A stretch of 35,775 nucleotides of DNA from Myxococcales bacterium (GTDB lineage Bacteria; Myxococcota_A; Polyangia; Haliangiales; Haliangiaceae): contig WYBA01000043.1 of the NCBI GenBank assembly GCA_011526095.1, positions 1 through 35,775 of the forward strand, written 5' to 3'. Below, piece by piece: positions 1 to 6,055 of the stretch; positions within the stretch are counted from its first letter, which is position 1, and each line of letters begins with the position of its first letter. The position numbers and the translations under genes are program-made. The notes below the pieces were generated by a model. That model was not told the origin of the DNA. It ran no database searches and saw nothing but the letters and a program-made list of their open reading frames with translations.

Positions 1-285
1 CGCCGGCGCGGGCATCGCCACGGGCAAGGTCGGCGCGAGCGCCGTGGCGACCCGGGGCGCCACGGGTGCGGCCACCTCGGTGGCCATCAGCCGGTCGAGC
101 GGCACCGTGCGCAGCGAGGTCGCCGCCAGGTCCCCGGACCGCCAGCCGACGACGTGGCTGCCGAAACCATCATCCAGGACGCAGCCCTGGAGCGACACGA
201 TCCGCCCATCCGGCGTCAGCGCCAGCCCGAACTTGCCGAGCTTGACGTACCCCAGCCGCGCCAGCACCGAATCGAGGATCGACAT
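1..285 (-). CDS. Conserved hypothetical protein, 5' part only (runs off left edge)
   Basis: An open frame of 95 codons reads leftward from an ATG at 285-283 with no stop before the window edge. It begins MSILDSVLARLGYVKLGKFG and continues through a segment of the type LALTPDGRI, then a region rich in Ala, Pro and Val near the cut. GGTGAG lies 6-11 bases before the ATG and could serve as ribosome binding site. The codons are GC-rich in third position like the neighbours. I do not recognise a domain with confidence; the start recalls small cytoplasmic proteins conserved in myxobacteria. No signal peptide is visible. It is separated from the next gene by 199 bp in which I see no gene. Confidence 0.6.
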   Translation of the reverse strand, partial: MSILDSVLARLGYVKLGKFGLALTPDGRIVSLQGCVLDDGFGSHVVGWRSGDLAATSLRTVPLDRLMATEVAAPVAPRVATALAPTLPVAMPAPA

Positions 286-484
286 GCTGGCTCACCAAAG
301 CATCCCCCGGGCCAACCTTGGCTCGCCCGATCCCGGCGATCGACGCCGCGGATCCCGCGATCCTGCGCCGACCTCGGCGCGCGCTCGGGCCTGATGTCCC
401 CACAGATCCCTGGGACCGCGCTCCCCACGATCACCCTGTACGACAGCGGCGTACCTGACCGAAATCGTGCGACTTCGCCCGCCG

Positions 485-1270
485 CTACCGACCCGTGAAC
501 CGCGGCGGCCGCTTCTCCGCGAACGCGCGCAGCCCCTCGTCGCGGTCCTCGCTGATCAGCGTCACGTCATAGCACTGCCGCTCGATCCGCAGGCCCTCGT
601 CGATCCCGACGTCGCTCCCGCGCTCGATCGCGGACTTGGCCATCGCGACCGACTTCGGCGCGCAGCCGGCGAGCTCGGCCAGCACGCGCTCCACCGCCGG
701 GCGCAGCCCGGCGAACGGCACGACCTCGAGCACCAGCCCCAGGGTGTGGGCCCGCTCGGCCGAGATCCGCCGGCCGAGCAAGATCAGCTCCTTGGCCGCC
801 GCGACGCCGATCAGCCGCGGCAGCCGCTGCGTCCCGCCCGCGCCCGGCATGATCCCCAGCCGCACCTCGGTCAGCCCCATCTCCGCGCCCGCGGCGCAGA
901 GCCGGAAGTCGCACGCCAGCGCCAGCTCCAGCCCGCCGCCGTAGGCCGAGCCGTTCATCGCGCAGATCGTCGGCTGGCGGATCCGCGACCACGCGTCGAT
1001 CGCGCCGCTGATCGCGTCGATGTACGGGCCGGCCTCGCTCGCCGGCACGCCCTTGCGCTCCTTGAGATCCGCCCCGGCGCAGAACGCCTGCTCGCCCGTG
1101 CCGGTCAGCACGACCGCGCGCACCGCGCGATCGCTCGACAGCTCGCGCGCCAGGCGCAGCAGCTCGAGGTTGACCGCCTTCGACAGCGCGTTGCGCGCGT
1201 CGGGCCGGTCGAGGGTCACCCACGCCACGCCGTCGCCACGGATGTCCACGCGCACTGCCGGATCGCTCAC
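485..1270 (-). CDS. liuC: Enoyl-CoA hydratase/isomerase family, probably methylglutaconyl-CoA hydratase
   Basis: A 261-residue crotonase-fold protein of usual family length. FCAGADL (63-69) and AYGGGLELALACD (109-121) form the CoA-binding and oxyanion-hole segments. The two catalytic acids of hydratases correspond to Glu115 and Glu135, both present, so water addition is likely. The run MGLTEVRLGIMPGAGGTQRLP (131-151), with AKEL after it, resembles AUH/LiuC methylglutaconyl-CoA hydratases of leucine breakdown more than short-chain EchA; that subtype is inferred, supported by the HMG-CoA lyase 35 bases upstream. I chose the GTG at 1270 because GAAGGAG lies just before it; an in-frame ATG at 1294 is the alternative. 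It is last in the operon HAD phosphatase, HMG-CoA lyase, hydratase. Confidence 0.85.
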   Translation of the reverse strand: MSDPAVRVDIRGDGVAWVTLDRPDARNALSKAVNLELLRLARELSSDRAVRAVVLTGTGEQAFCAGADLKERKGVPASEAGPYIDAISGAIDAWSRIRQPTICAMNGSAYGGGLELALACDFRLCAAGAEMGLTEVRLGIMPGAGGTQRLPRLIGVAAAKELILLGRRISAERAHTLGLVLEVVPFAGLRPAVERVLAELAGCAPKSVAMAKSAIERGSDVGIDEGLRIERQCYDVTLISEDRDEGLRAFAEKRPPRFTGR

Positions 1271-1305
1271 GGTCGCTCCTTCGGGGCTCGTCATCTCGCG
1301 GGCCA

Positions 1306-2271
1306 CTACCCCATCGTCTCGCGCTCGGCGCGGCGGCGCGCGCGCGCCTGCTTGCCGATGTGCGCCTTCATGTACTTCGACGGCAGCTCGTGGCCGACGA
1401 ACGTCGCCGCGAGCCGCGCGCAGTCGATCAGCTTGTCGAGGTCGATCCCGGTCTGGACGCCCATCGCGTGGAGCATCGCGACGAGATCGTCCGTCGCCAG
1501 GTTGCCCGACGCGCCCGGCGCGTACGGACAGCCGCCGAGCCCGCCGACCGACGAGTCGATCGTCGTGATCCCGAGCGTCAGCGACACCAGGCAGTTGGCG
1601 AGCGCGGTGCCCTGGGTGTCGTGGAAGTGGACCGCGAGCAGGTCGACGCCGTCGTCGCCGCGCGCCGGCACGTCGGCGAGCACGCGCTCCAGCACCTGCT
1701 GGACCTGGCGCGGATTGGCGACGCCGATCGTGTCGCCGAGCGAGACCTGGTAGACGCCCATCGCGCGCAGCTCGCGGGTCAGCCACGTCACGCGCGCCGG
1801 GTCGACGTCGCCCTCGTACGGGCAGCCGAACACCGTCGAGACGTACGCGCGCACCGGCACGCCCGCGGCGCGCGCCGGCGGCACGACCTCCTCGAACGCG
1901 CGCAGCGTCTCCTCGATCGTCTTGTTGACGTTCTTCTTGTTGTGCGTCTCCGACGCGCTGAGGAACACCGCGATCTCGGGCATCCCGGCGGCGAGCGCGG
2001 CGTCGAGGCCGCGGCGGTTCGGCACCAGCGCGGAGAACCGCACGCCGTCGGGCCGCGCGACGCTGCGCGCGACGTCCGCGGCGTCGGCGAGCTGCGGGAT
2101 CCACTTCGGGCTGACGAAGCTGGTGATCTCGATGTTGCGGACGCCGGCGCCGACGAGCGCGTTGATGAACCGGACCTTGTCCGCGGTCGGGACCTGGCGC
2201 GCCTCGTTCTGCAGGCCGTCGCGAGGGCCGACCTCGTACACCGTGACGCGCTCGGGCAGGTCCAGCTTCAT
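1306..2271 (-). CDS. liuE: Hydroxymethylglutaryl-CoA lyase
   Basis: This 321-residue protein should split HMG-CoA into acetyl-CoA and acetoacetate, the last step of leucine catabolism. The DRE-TIM metallolyase marks are present: GPRDGLQNE (15-23) with Arg17 and Asp18, metal-binding histidines in VHFHD (His215, His217), and the lyase signature GLGGCPYAPGASGN with the catalytic loop cysteine Cys248. NHKK-type text around 110-115 (THNKKN) is also typical. The length is close to bacterial and mitochondrial enzymes. Its ATG shares the four bases ATGA with the stop of the upstream HAD gene, so translation is probably coupled. With the downstream hydratase it could also run in the branched-chain (isovaleryl) direction known from myxobacteria, but no other genes of that pathway are in view. 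Confidence 0.92.
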   Translation of the reverse strand: MKLDLPERVTVYEVGPRDGLQNEARQVPTADKVRFINALVGAGVRNIEITSFVSPKWIPQLADAADVARSVARPDGVRFSALVPNRRGLDAALAAGMPEIAVFLSASETHNKKNVNKTIEETLRAFEEVVPPARAAGVPVRAYVSTVFGCPYEGDVDPARVTWLTRELRAMGVYQVSLGDTIGVANPRQVQQVLERVLADVPARGDDGVDLLAVHFHDTQGTALANCLVSLTLGITTIDSSVGGLGGCPYAPGASGNLATDDLVAMLHAMGVQTGIDLDKLIDCARLAATFVGHELPSKYMKAHIGKQARARRRAERETMG

Positions 2272-2951
2272 GACGGGTCCCGCCGACCATAGCAGGCCAC
2301 CACGTCGTCCAGCAGCGCGCACGTCAGCTCGTCGAGCGTGTCGATCACCCGGTGCGCCGCGGACTGGTCCTGGCCGTGGAAGTTGCCGGCCCGCACCGCG
2401 ATCACCAGGCAGCCGGCGTCGCGGCCCGCGGCGATCCCGGCGGCCGAGTCCTCGACCACGACGCACGCGCCGGGCGGCACGCCCAGCGCGTCGGCCGCGG
2501 CGAGGTAGCCGTCGGGCGCGGGCTTGCTGCGCGCGACGTCCTCGGCCGCGAACACCGCGGCGAACGCGTCGACCATGTCGAGCGCGACCAGCGCCTGACG
2601 CGCCTCGACCCGCGAGCTGCCGGTGACGAGCGCGCGCGGCCGGTCGGCGAACCGGGCGACCGCCTCGCGCGCGCCGGGCAGCACCGTGATCCCCAGCTCG
2701 GCGAACACGCCCTCGCGCGCCGCGGCGGTCGCCGCGATCAGCTCGGCGCGGCTCCACCGGATCTGCGGGTGGCGCGCCAGGAGCTGGTCGTAGATCGCGA
2801 CCCACGACCGCCCGATGATGAAGTCGCGATCCACCTGCTCGATGTGGACGCCCTGCCCCGCGGCGAGCGCGCGGGCCATCGCCTCGGCGCTCTCGCGCTC
2901 GGTGTCGACGAGCGTCCCGTCGAGGTCGAACAGCAGGGCGCGGACGGACAT
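2268..2951 (-). CDS. HAD-superfamily phosphatase, beta-phosphoglucomutase-like
   Basis: A 227-residue HAD hydrolase with a C1 cap. Motif I is LLFDLDGTLVD (6-16, nucleophile Asp9, acid/base Asp11); motif II is ALVTGSSR around Thr110; motif III lysine is Lys143 in SKPAPDGY; motif IV is VVVEDSAAG with Glu167 and Asp168. All catalytic positions are intact, so a phosphatase or phosphomutase acting on a small phosphorylated metabolite is expected; the substrate cannot be told. It is the first gene of the operon with HMG-CoA lyase and the crotonase. No good Shine-Dalgarno is seen; TACAAG ends 8 bases before the ATG, a possible -10 of a leaderless message. It is divergent from the HEAT-repeat gene, 81 bp away. 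Confidence 0.85.
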   Translation of the reverse strand: MSVRALLFDLDGTLVDTERESAEAMARALAAGQGVHIEQVDRDFIIGRSWVAIYDQLLARHPQIRWSRAELIAATAAAREGVFAELGITVLPGAREAVARFADRPRALVTGSSRVEARQALVALDMVDAFAAVFAAEDVARSKPAPDGYLAAADALGVPPGACVVVEDSAAGIAAGRDAGCLVIAVRAGNFHGQDQSAAHRVIDTLDELTCALLDDVVACYGRRDPS

Positions 2952-3032
2952 CGGCCGGCCTTGTACCACGGGCGGTAACCCGCGGCCGGGCGCGGTGCAC
3001 TGTCCGGTGGCACACTCGCCCCCGAGGTCCAC

Positions 3033-4418
3033 ATGCGACGCCTGCTCACCCGCGCCGTCCTCGTCATCGCCCTCGCCCTGGCCGCCGCGTGCGGCCCGTC
3101 CGCCGCCGCCCGCCACGCCCAGTCCCTGGTCGACCAGGGCGACTACGCCGGCGCCGCCGCCTACGCCGCCGCCGAGCGCCAGAAGGCGCCGGGCGATCGC
3201 GCGCTGTGGCGCGTCCACGTCCGCGCCGCGCTCGGCCAGCACGACGCGCGCGGCGCGGTCGGGCTCTACGACGAGTGGCGCGCGACGCACGGCGACGACG
3301 TCGAGACGCTGCACATGATGGCGCTCACGACGATCTGGCAGGCGCTGGAGTCGCCGTCGGCGCAGACCCGGCTCGCCGCGGTGCGCGCGGTCGAGCGGCT
3401 CGAGATCGAGCGCATGGCCGAGGCCGTCGCCGAGCGCATGGGCGACGACGAGGACGTCGTCGCGTCGGCCGCCGCGGTCGCGATCCTGCGCGCGTTCTGG
3501 CAGGCGCCGCAGGTCGCGACCGACATGCTGAAGAGCGCCGATCCCGAGGCGCGCGCGATCGCGGTCGCCGGGATCGCCAAGAAGGTGGGCGTCCGCGCCG
3601 CCGACGACCTGCGGCCGATGGCGACCGACGCCGACCCGCGGGTGCGCCGCGCCGTCGTCGGCGCGCTGGTGGCGTTCGGCGAGGCGCGCGACACCGAGCT
3701 GCTCACCGAGCTCGCCGCCGACCAGGACGCCGACGTCCGCGCCGCGGCGCTGCGCGCGCTCGCCACCGGCAAGCGCGGCGACCACGGCGCGCTCGCCCGC
3801 GCCGCGCTCGCCGACGAGCACCTCGGCGTGCGGCTCGCCGCGGTCGCGGTGCTCGGCGCGGCCCGGGACCGCGCGACCCTGACCTCGCTGCTCGGCGGCG
3901 CCGACCTCGTCGTCGCGCTCCACGCCGCGCGCGCGCTCGGCGACGACGCGGGCGAGGCCGCCGGCAAGGCGCTCGACGCCGCGCTCGCCGCCACCGACTG
4001 GACCGTGCGCGCCGGCGCCGTCAACCTCGCGGTCGCGCTCGTCGGCAAGGCCGGCGCGCGCGCGCGCCTCGAGCAGGCGCTGCTCGACGAGCGGGTCGAG
4101 GTCAAGCTCGCCGCCGCCCGGCTGCTCGACGGCGACGTCCGCGCCCGCGCCGTGCTCGCCGACGCGCTCGCCGGCGCCGACGCCCACCTCCGCGTCCAGG
4201 CCGCGGTCGACCTCGCCCGCGTCGACGACGCGCGCGGTCTGCCGGCGCTCGACGCCGCGGTCGGCGACGCCGACCCCGCCGTCCGCCTCGCCGCCGTCGG
4301 CGGCTACCAGCTCGCGCACCGCGCCGGCCCGGGCCTCGTCACCGCGCTCGGCGACGACAGCCCGCTGGTCCGCCTGGTCGCCGCCGAGGGCGTGCTCGAG
4401 CTGTACGAGGACGACTGA
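3033..4418 (+). CDS. HEAT-repeat lipoprotein
   Basis: A 461-residue exported protein. Residues 1-20 (MRRLLTRAVL...ALAAAC) look like a lipoprotein signal with acylated Cys20, although position -3 is Ala rather than Leu. Residues 25-100 have TPR-like helices (HAQSLVDQGDYAGAAAYAA). From about residue 105 to the end runs a long series of HEAT/PBS-lyase-like helical pairs, seen as recurring DADPRVRRAVVGALVAFGE and DADVRAAALRAL units about 30 residues apart, roughly ten in all. Such solenoids bind proteins; here presumably in the periplasm. It ends LELYEDD. GAGG sits 7 bases before the ATG. No partner is apparent from neighbours. Confidence 0.85.
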   Translation: MRRLLTRAVLVIALALAAACGPSAAARHAQSLVDQGDYAGAAAYAAAERQKAPGDRALWRVHVRAALGQHDARGAVGLYDEWRATHGDDVETLHMMALTTIWQALESPSAQTRLAAVRAVERLEIERMAEAVAERMGDDEDVVASAAAVAILRAFWQAPQVATDMLKSADPEARAIAVAGIAKKVGVRAADDLRPMATDADPRVRRAVVGALVAFGEARDTELLTELAADQDADVRAAALRALATGKRGDHGALARAALADEHLGVRLAAVAVLGAARDRATLTSLLGGADLVVALHAARALGDDAGEAAGKALDAALAATDWTVRAGAVNLAVALVGKAGARARLEQALLDERVEVKLAAARLLDGDVRARAVLADALAGADAHLRVQAAVDLARVDDARGLPALDAAVGDADPAVRLAAVGGYQLAHRAGPGLVTALGDDSPLVRLVAAEGVLELYEDD

Positions 4419-4440
4419 GCCGAGCCGCCGAAACGGAGCG

Positions 4441-4465
4441 TTGACAACTCATCCGTTATAACGGA
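4441..4465 (+). promoter_or_regulatory. TTGACA box followed by a 14-bp perfect palindrome (candidate promoter/operator)
   Basis: TTGACA at 4441-4446 matches the sigma-70 -35 consensus. Five bases later comes the perfect palindrome TCCGTTATAACGGA at 4452-4465, in the spacer where a repressor would block polymerase. No convincing -10 is found at 16-18 bases; TATAAC inside the palindrome is only 10 bases away. Read as an operator it would control the leader and DUF2325 gene downstream. Confidence 0.4.
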
Positions 4466-4518
4466 CAGTGTCGATCGTGACGCTCCAGAGCACCCCGCAG
4501 CCCCGCCGCGACGCGCGC

Positions 4519-4551
4519 ATGTGTTGTCGCCACGGGCTCGGTCCGCCCTGA
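4519..4551 (+). CDS. Possible 10-residue leader peptide with tandem Cys codons
   Basis: ATG at 4519 opens MCCRHGLGPP and stops at TGA 4549-4551, immediately before three consecutive hairpins. Its place between a candidate promoter and a terminator-like stem is that of an attenuation leader peptide, and adjacent Cys codons would make translation sensitive to charged tRNA-Cys. There is no clear Shine-Dalgarno, and a frame this short can occur by chance. Confidence 0.25.
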   Translation: MCCRHGLGPP

Positions 4552-4625
4552 GCGCGTCACGACACGCGCGCCTCGAGGCGACGACGGGCCCACCGGCTTC
4601 CTCCCCGGTGGGCCCTTCGTCGTTT
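4552..4625 (+). promoter_or_regulatory. Three consecutive hairpins, the last terminator-like (candidate attenuator)
   Basis: Hairpin A: GCGCGT (4552-4557), six-base loop, ACGCGC (4564-4569). Hairpin B: GCCTCGAGGC (4570-4579), a perfect 10-base palindrome. Hairpin C: left arm 4580-4596 containing GGGCCCACCGG, loop 4597-4604, right arm CCGGTGGGCCC (4605-4615) with five further pairs after one mismatch, ending at 4621 and followed by GTTT. Hairpin C is a plausible intrinsic terminator with a poor T run, 26 bases before the DUF2325 start. Confidence 0.5.
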
Positions 4626-4651
4626 CGGGCGCGCTCCTCCCAGGAGTCACC

Positions 4652-5005
4652 ATGTCCGCCCTCGCCCACGCCCGCTCGCACGCCACCCCCACCGCCGCCG
4701 CGCGCCCGCTGCGCGTCGGCGTCGTCGGCGGCGTCGACCGCATGGCCCACCTCTACGAGCGCGCCGCCGCGTCCGTCGGCTGGGAGCTCGAGCACCACAC
4801 CGGCCAGCTCGCCGGCCGCGGCGCGCCCGGCCTCGCCGCGCTCGTCGACCGCGTCGACCTGCTGATCGTCATGACCGACATCAACAGCCACAACGCCGTG
4901 CTCGCCGCGCGCAAGCTCGCCGCCGCGCGCGGCCGCCGCCTCGTGCTGACACGGCGGTGCAGCCCCAGCCGGATGGCGCAGCTGCTGTTCGAGCACCAGG
5001 GCTGA
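4652..5005 (+). CDS. DUF2325 domain protein
   Basis: A 117-residue soluble protein. After a loose N-terminal 20 residues the DUF2325 pattern runs to the end: RVGVVGGVDRMAHLYE, GWELEHHTGQ, DLLIVMTDINSHN and a closing RRLVLTRRCSPSRM. The family has a small Rossmann-like fold of unknown biochemical role. CAGGAG lies 6 bases before the ATG, a good ribosome binding site, unlike many genes here. The message should carry the structured leader at 4466-4651, so control by premature termination is likely if that leader is real. It converges on the WXXGXW lipoprotein gene. Confidence 0.8.
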   Translation: MSALAHARSHATPTAAARPLRVGVVGGVDRMAHLYERAAASVGWELEHHTGQLAGRGAPGLAALVDRVDLLIVMTDINSHNAVLAARKLAAARGRRLVLTRRCSPSRMAQLLFEHQG

Positions 5006-5073
5006 GCCGAGCTTCGCGAGGCGACCTCCGTACAGGCGCCGCGAGCCCGTCTGCGGGCGAGCCAGCCGATCGA

Positions 5074-5109
5074 CAGCGCCTGCGAGGCTGAACAGCCTCA
5101 CAGGCGCTG
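5074..5109. repeat. Long near-perfect hairpin after the DUF2325 gene
   Basis: CAGCGCCTG (5074-5082) pairs with CAGGCGCTG (5101-5109), and inside it GAGGCTG (5084-5090) pairs with CAGCCTC (5093-5099). There is one C/A mismatch, so 16 of 17 positions pair around a tiny loop. No T run follows on either strand. It may protect the 3' end of the message or be a copy of a dispersed palindromic element. Confidence 0.55.
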
Positions 5110-5135
5110 AGCGCGCGCCGCGTCCAGAACGGCGA

Positions 5136-5159
5136 AGGCCCCGTCTCTCGACGGGGCCT
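5136..5159. terminator. Bidirectional intrinsic terminator-like stem-loop
   Basis: AGGCCCCGTC (5136-5145), loop TCTC, GACGGGGCCT (5150-5159): ten perfect pairs with a four-base loop between convergent genes. The T run is weak on both sides (TCACCTT on plus), so it is an imperfect but likely terminator for both the DUF2325 gene and the lipoprotein gene. Confidence 0.65.
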
Positions 5160-5184
5160 CACCTTCCGCGATCGGTCGCGCCGA

Positions 5185-5874
5185 CTAGCGGTGGTCGCGC
5201 GTCTTGGGGCGGTCGCCCGTGTCGTCGTCCCAGCCGCCCTCGACCCAGATGTAGACGTTGCCCTGCAGGACCCAGTCGCCGTCGCGCCAGCGCTTCTTGG
5301 CGCGCGCGCGCTCCCAGTGGCCCGGGATCCACTCCCACTGGTTGTTCTTCCAGTCCCAGCGGCCCATGACCCAGACGTAGCCGCCGCGGCTGCCCGGGTT
5401 CTCGGCGCGGCGGGCCGGCGGCGGCGCCGTCGGCCCGTCGACGACGACGGTCACCGTGCCGCCGCCACCGTCGCGGTGGTCGCGCGTGTCGGGGCGGCCG
5501 TGATCGTGGCCGCCGCCGTTGTCCTTGACGTGGACGGTGCCGTGGGCGCCAGCCGTGACCCAGGAGCCCTCGACCCAGTGCCACTCACCGCCGCGCTGCT
5601 CCCAGCGGCCGTCGTTCCACTGATGGCCGGCGCGGACGCGCTCCCAGTGGCCGGGCTGCCACACCCAGCGGTTCTGCCAGACCCAGTTGCCGCGGACCCA
5701 GACGTAGCCCTCGCGGACCGTGATCTCCTCGTACTGCGGCTCGGGCGGCGCCTCGCGCACCACGACGGCGCCGCGCACCCGAACATGGCCGGACGTGCGG
5801 ACCACGCAGGCCGTGGTGCTCAGGAGCCCGAGCGCCAGGGCGAACCCAGTGATAAAGCGTCGCGATCGAATCAT
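5185..5874 (-). CDS. WXXGXW/YXWV-repeat lipoprotein
   Basis: A 229-residue lipoprotein: basic MIRSRR, hydrophobic stretch, then LSTTAC with acylated Cys23. The mature part holds two blocks of aromatic repeats of the type YVWVRGNWVWQNRWVWQPGHWE and YVWVMGRWDWKNNQWEWIPGHWE, the YXWV/WXXGXW family found in envelope proteins of many proteobacteria and myxobacteria, with unknown function. Between them is a His/Asp/Gly-rich linker (GGGHDHGRPDTRDHRDGGGG) followed by TVTVVVDGP and a Pro/Ala stretch. The ATG at 5874 is set by AAGGAGA just upstream and by the signal sequence. A longer in-frame start at 6108 would bury the signal and is rejected. Confidence 0.85.
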   Translation of the reverse strand: MIRSRRFITGFALALGLLSTTACVVRTSGHVRVRGAVVVREAPPEPQYEEITVREGYVWVRGNWVWQNRWVWQPGHWERVRAGHQWNDGRWEQRGGEWHWVEGSWVTAGAHGTVHVKDNGGGHDHGRPDTRDHRDGGGGTVTVVVDGPTAPPPARRAENPGSRGGYVWVMGRWDWKNNQWEWIPGHWERARAKKRWRDGDWVLQGNVYIWVEGGWDDDTGDRPKTRDHR

Positions 5875-5994
5875 CTCGAGTCTCCTTGGATAGCTAGTCG
5901 GCCATCGCGTCATGACGTGCTGGACGGCGTGCCCGGCTGGGCGGGTCGCGATGGCAACGGTTTGGACGGCCGTTCCCCCGAATGAATCAACCGG

Positions 5995-6024
5995 ATATTC
6001 CTCCACGCGATCCCCGGGTGTCAA
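5995..6024 (-). promoter_or_regulatory. Candidate promoter for the WXXGXW lipoprotein
   Basis: On the minus strand TTGACA (6024-6019), an 18-base spacer and GAATAT (6000-5995) follow directly after the end of the cytochrome gene. The -35 is perfect, the -10 is 3 of 6. It implies a leader of about 110 nt and a transcription unit separate from the bc complex. Confidence 0.35.
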
Positions 6025-6055
6025 CGCGGCGGGGTTCGCGGACTTACACCGCGAG

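Noticed and set aside
3089..4444. A second plus-strand frame covering the HEAT-repeat gene
   Set aside because: Its product is almost pure Arg/Ala/Gly, the typical shifted reading of GC-rich codons.
4456..5162. Minus-strand open frames across the DUF2325 gene and its flanks
   Set aside because: They lack start signals and family patterns, and the plus-strand DUF2325 frame is well supported.
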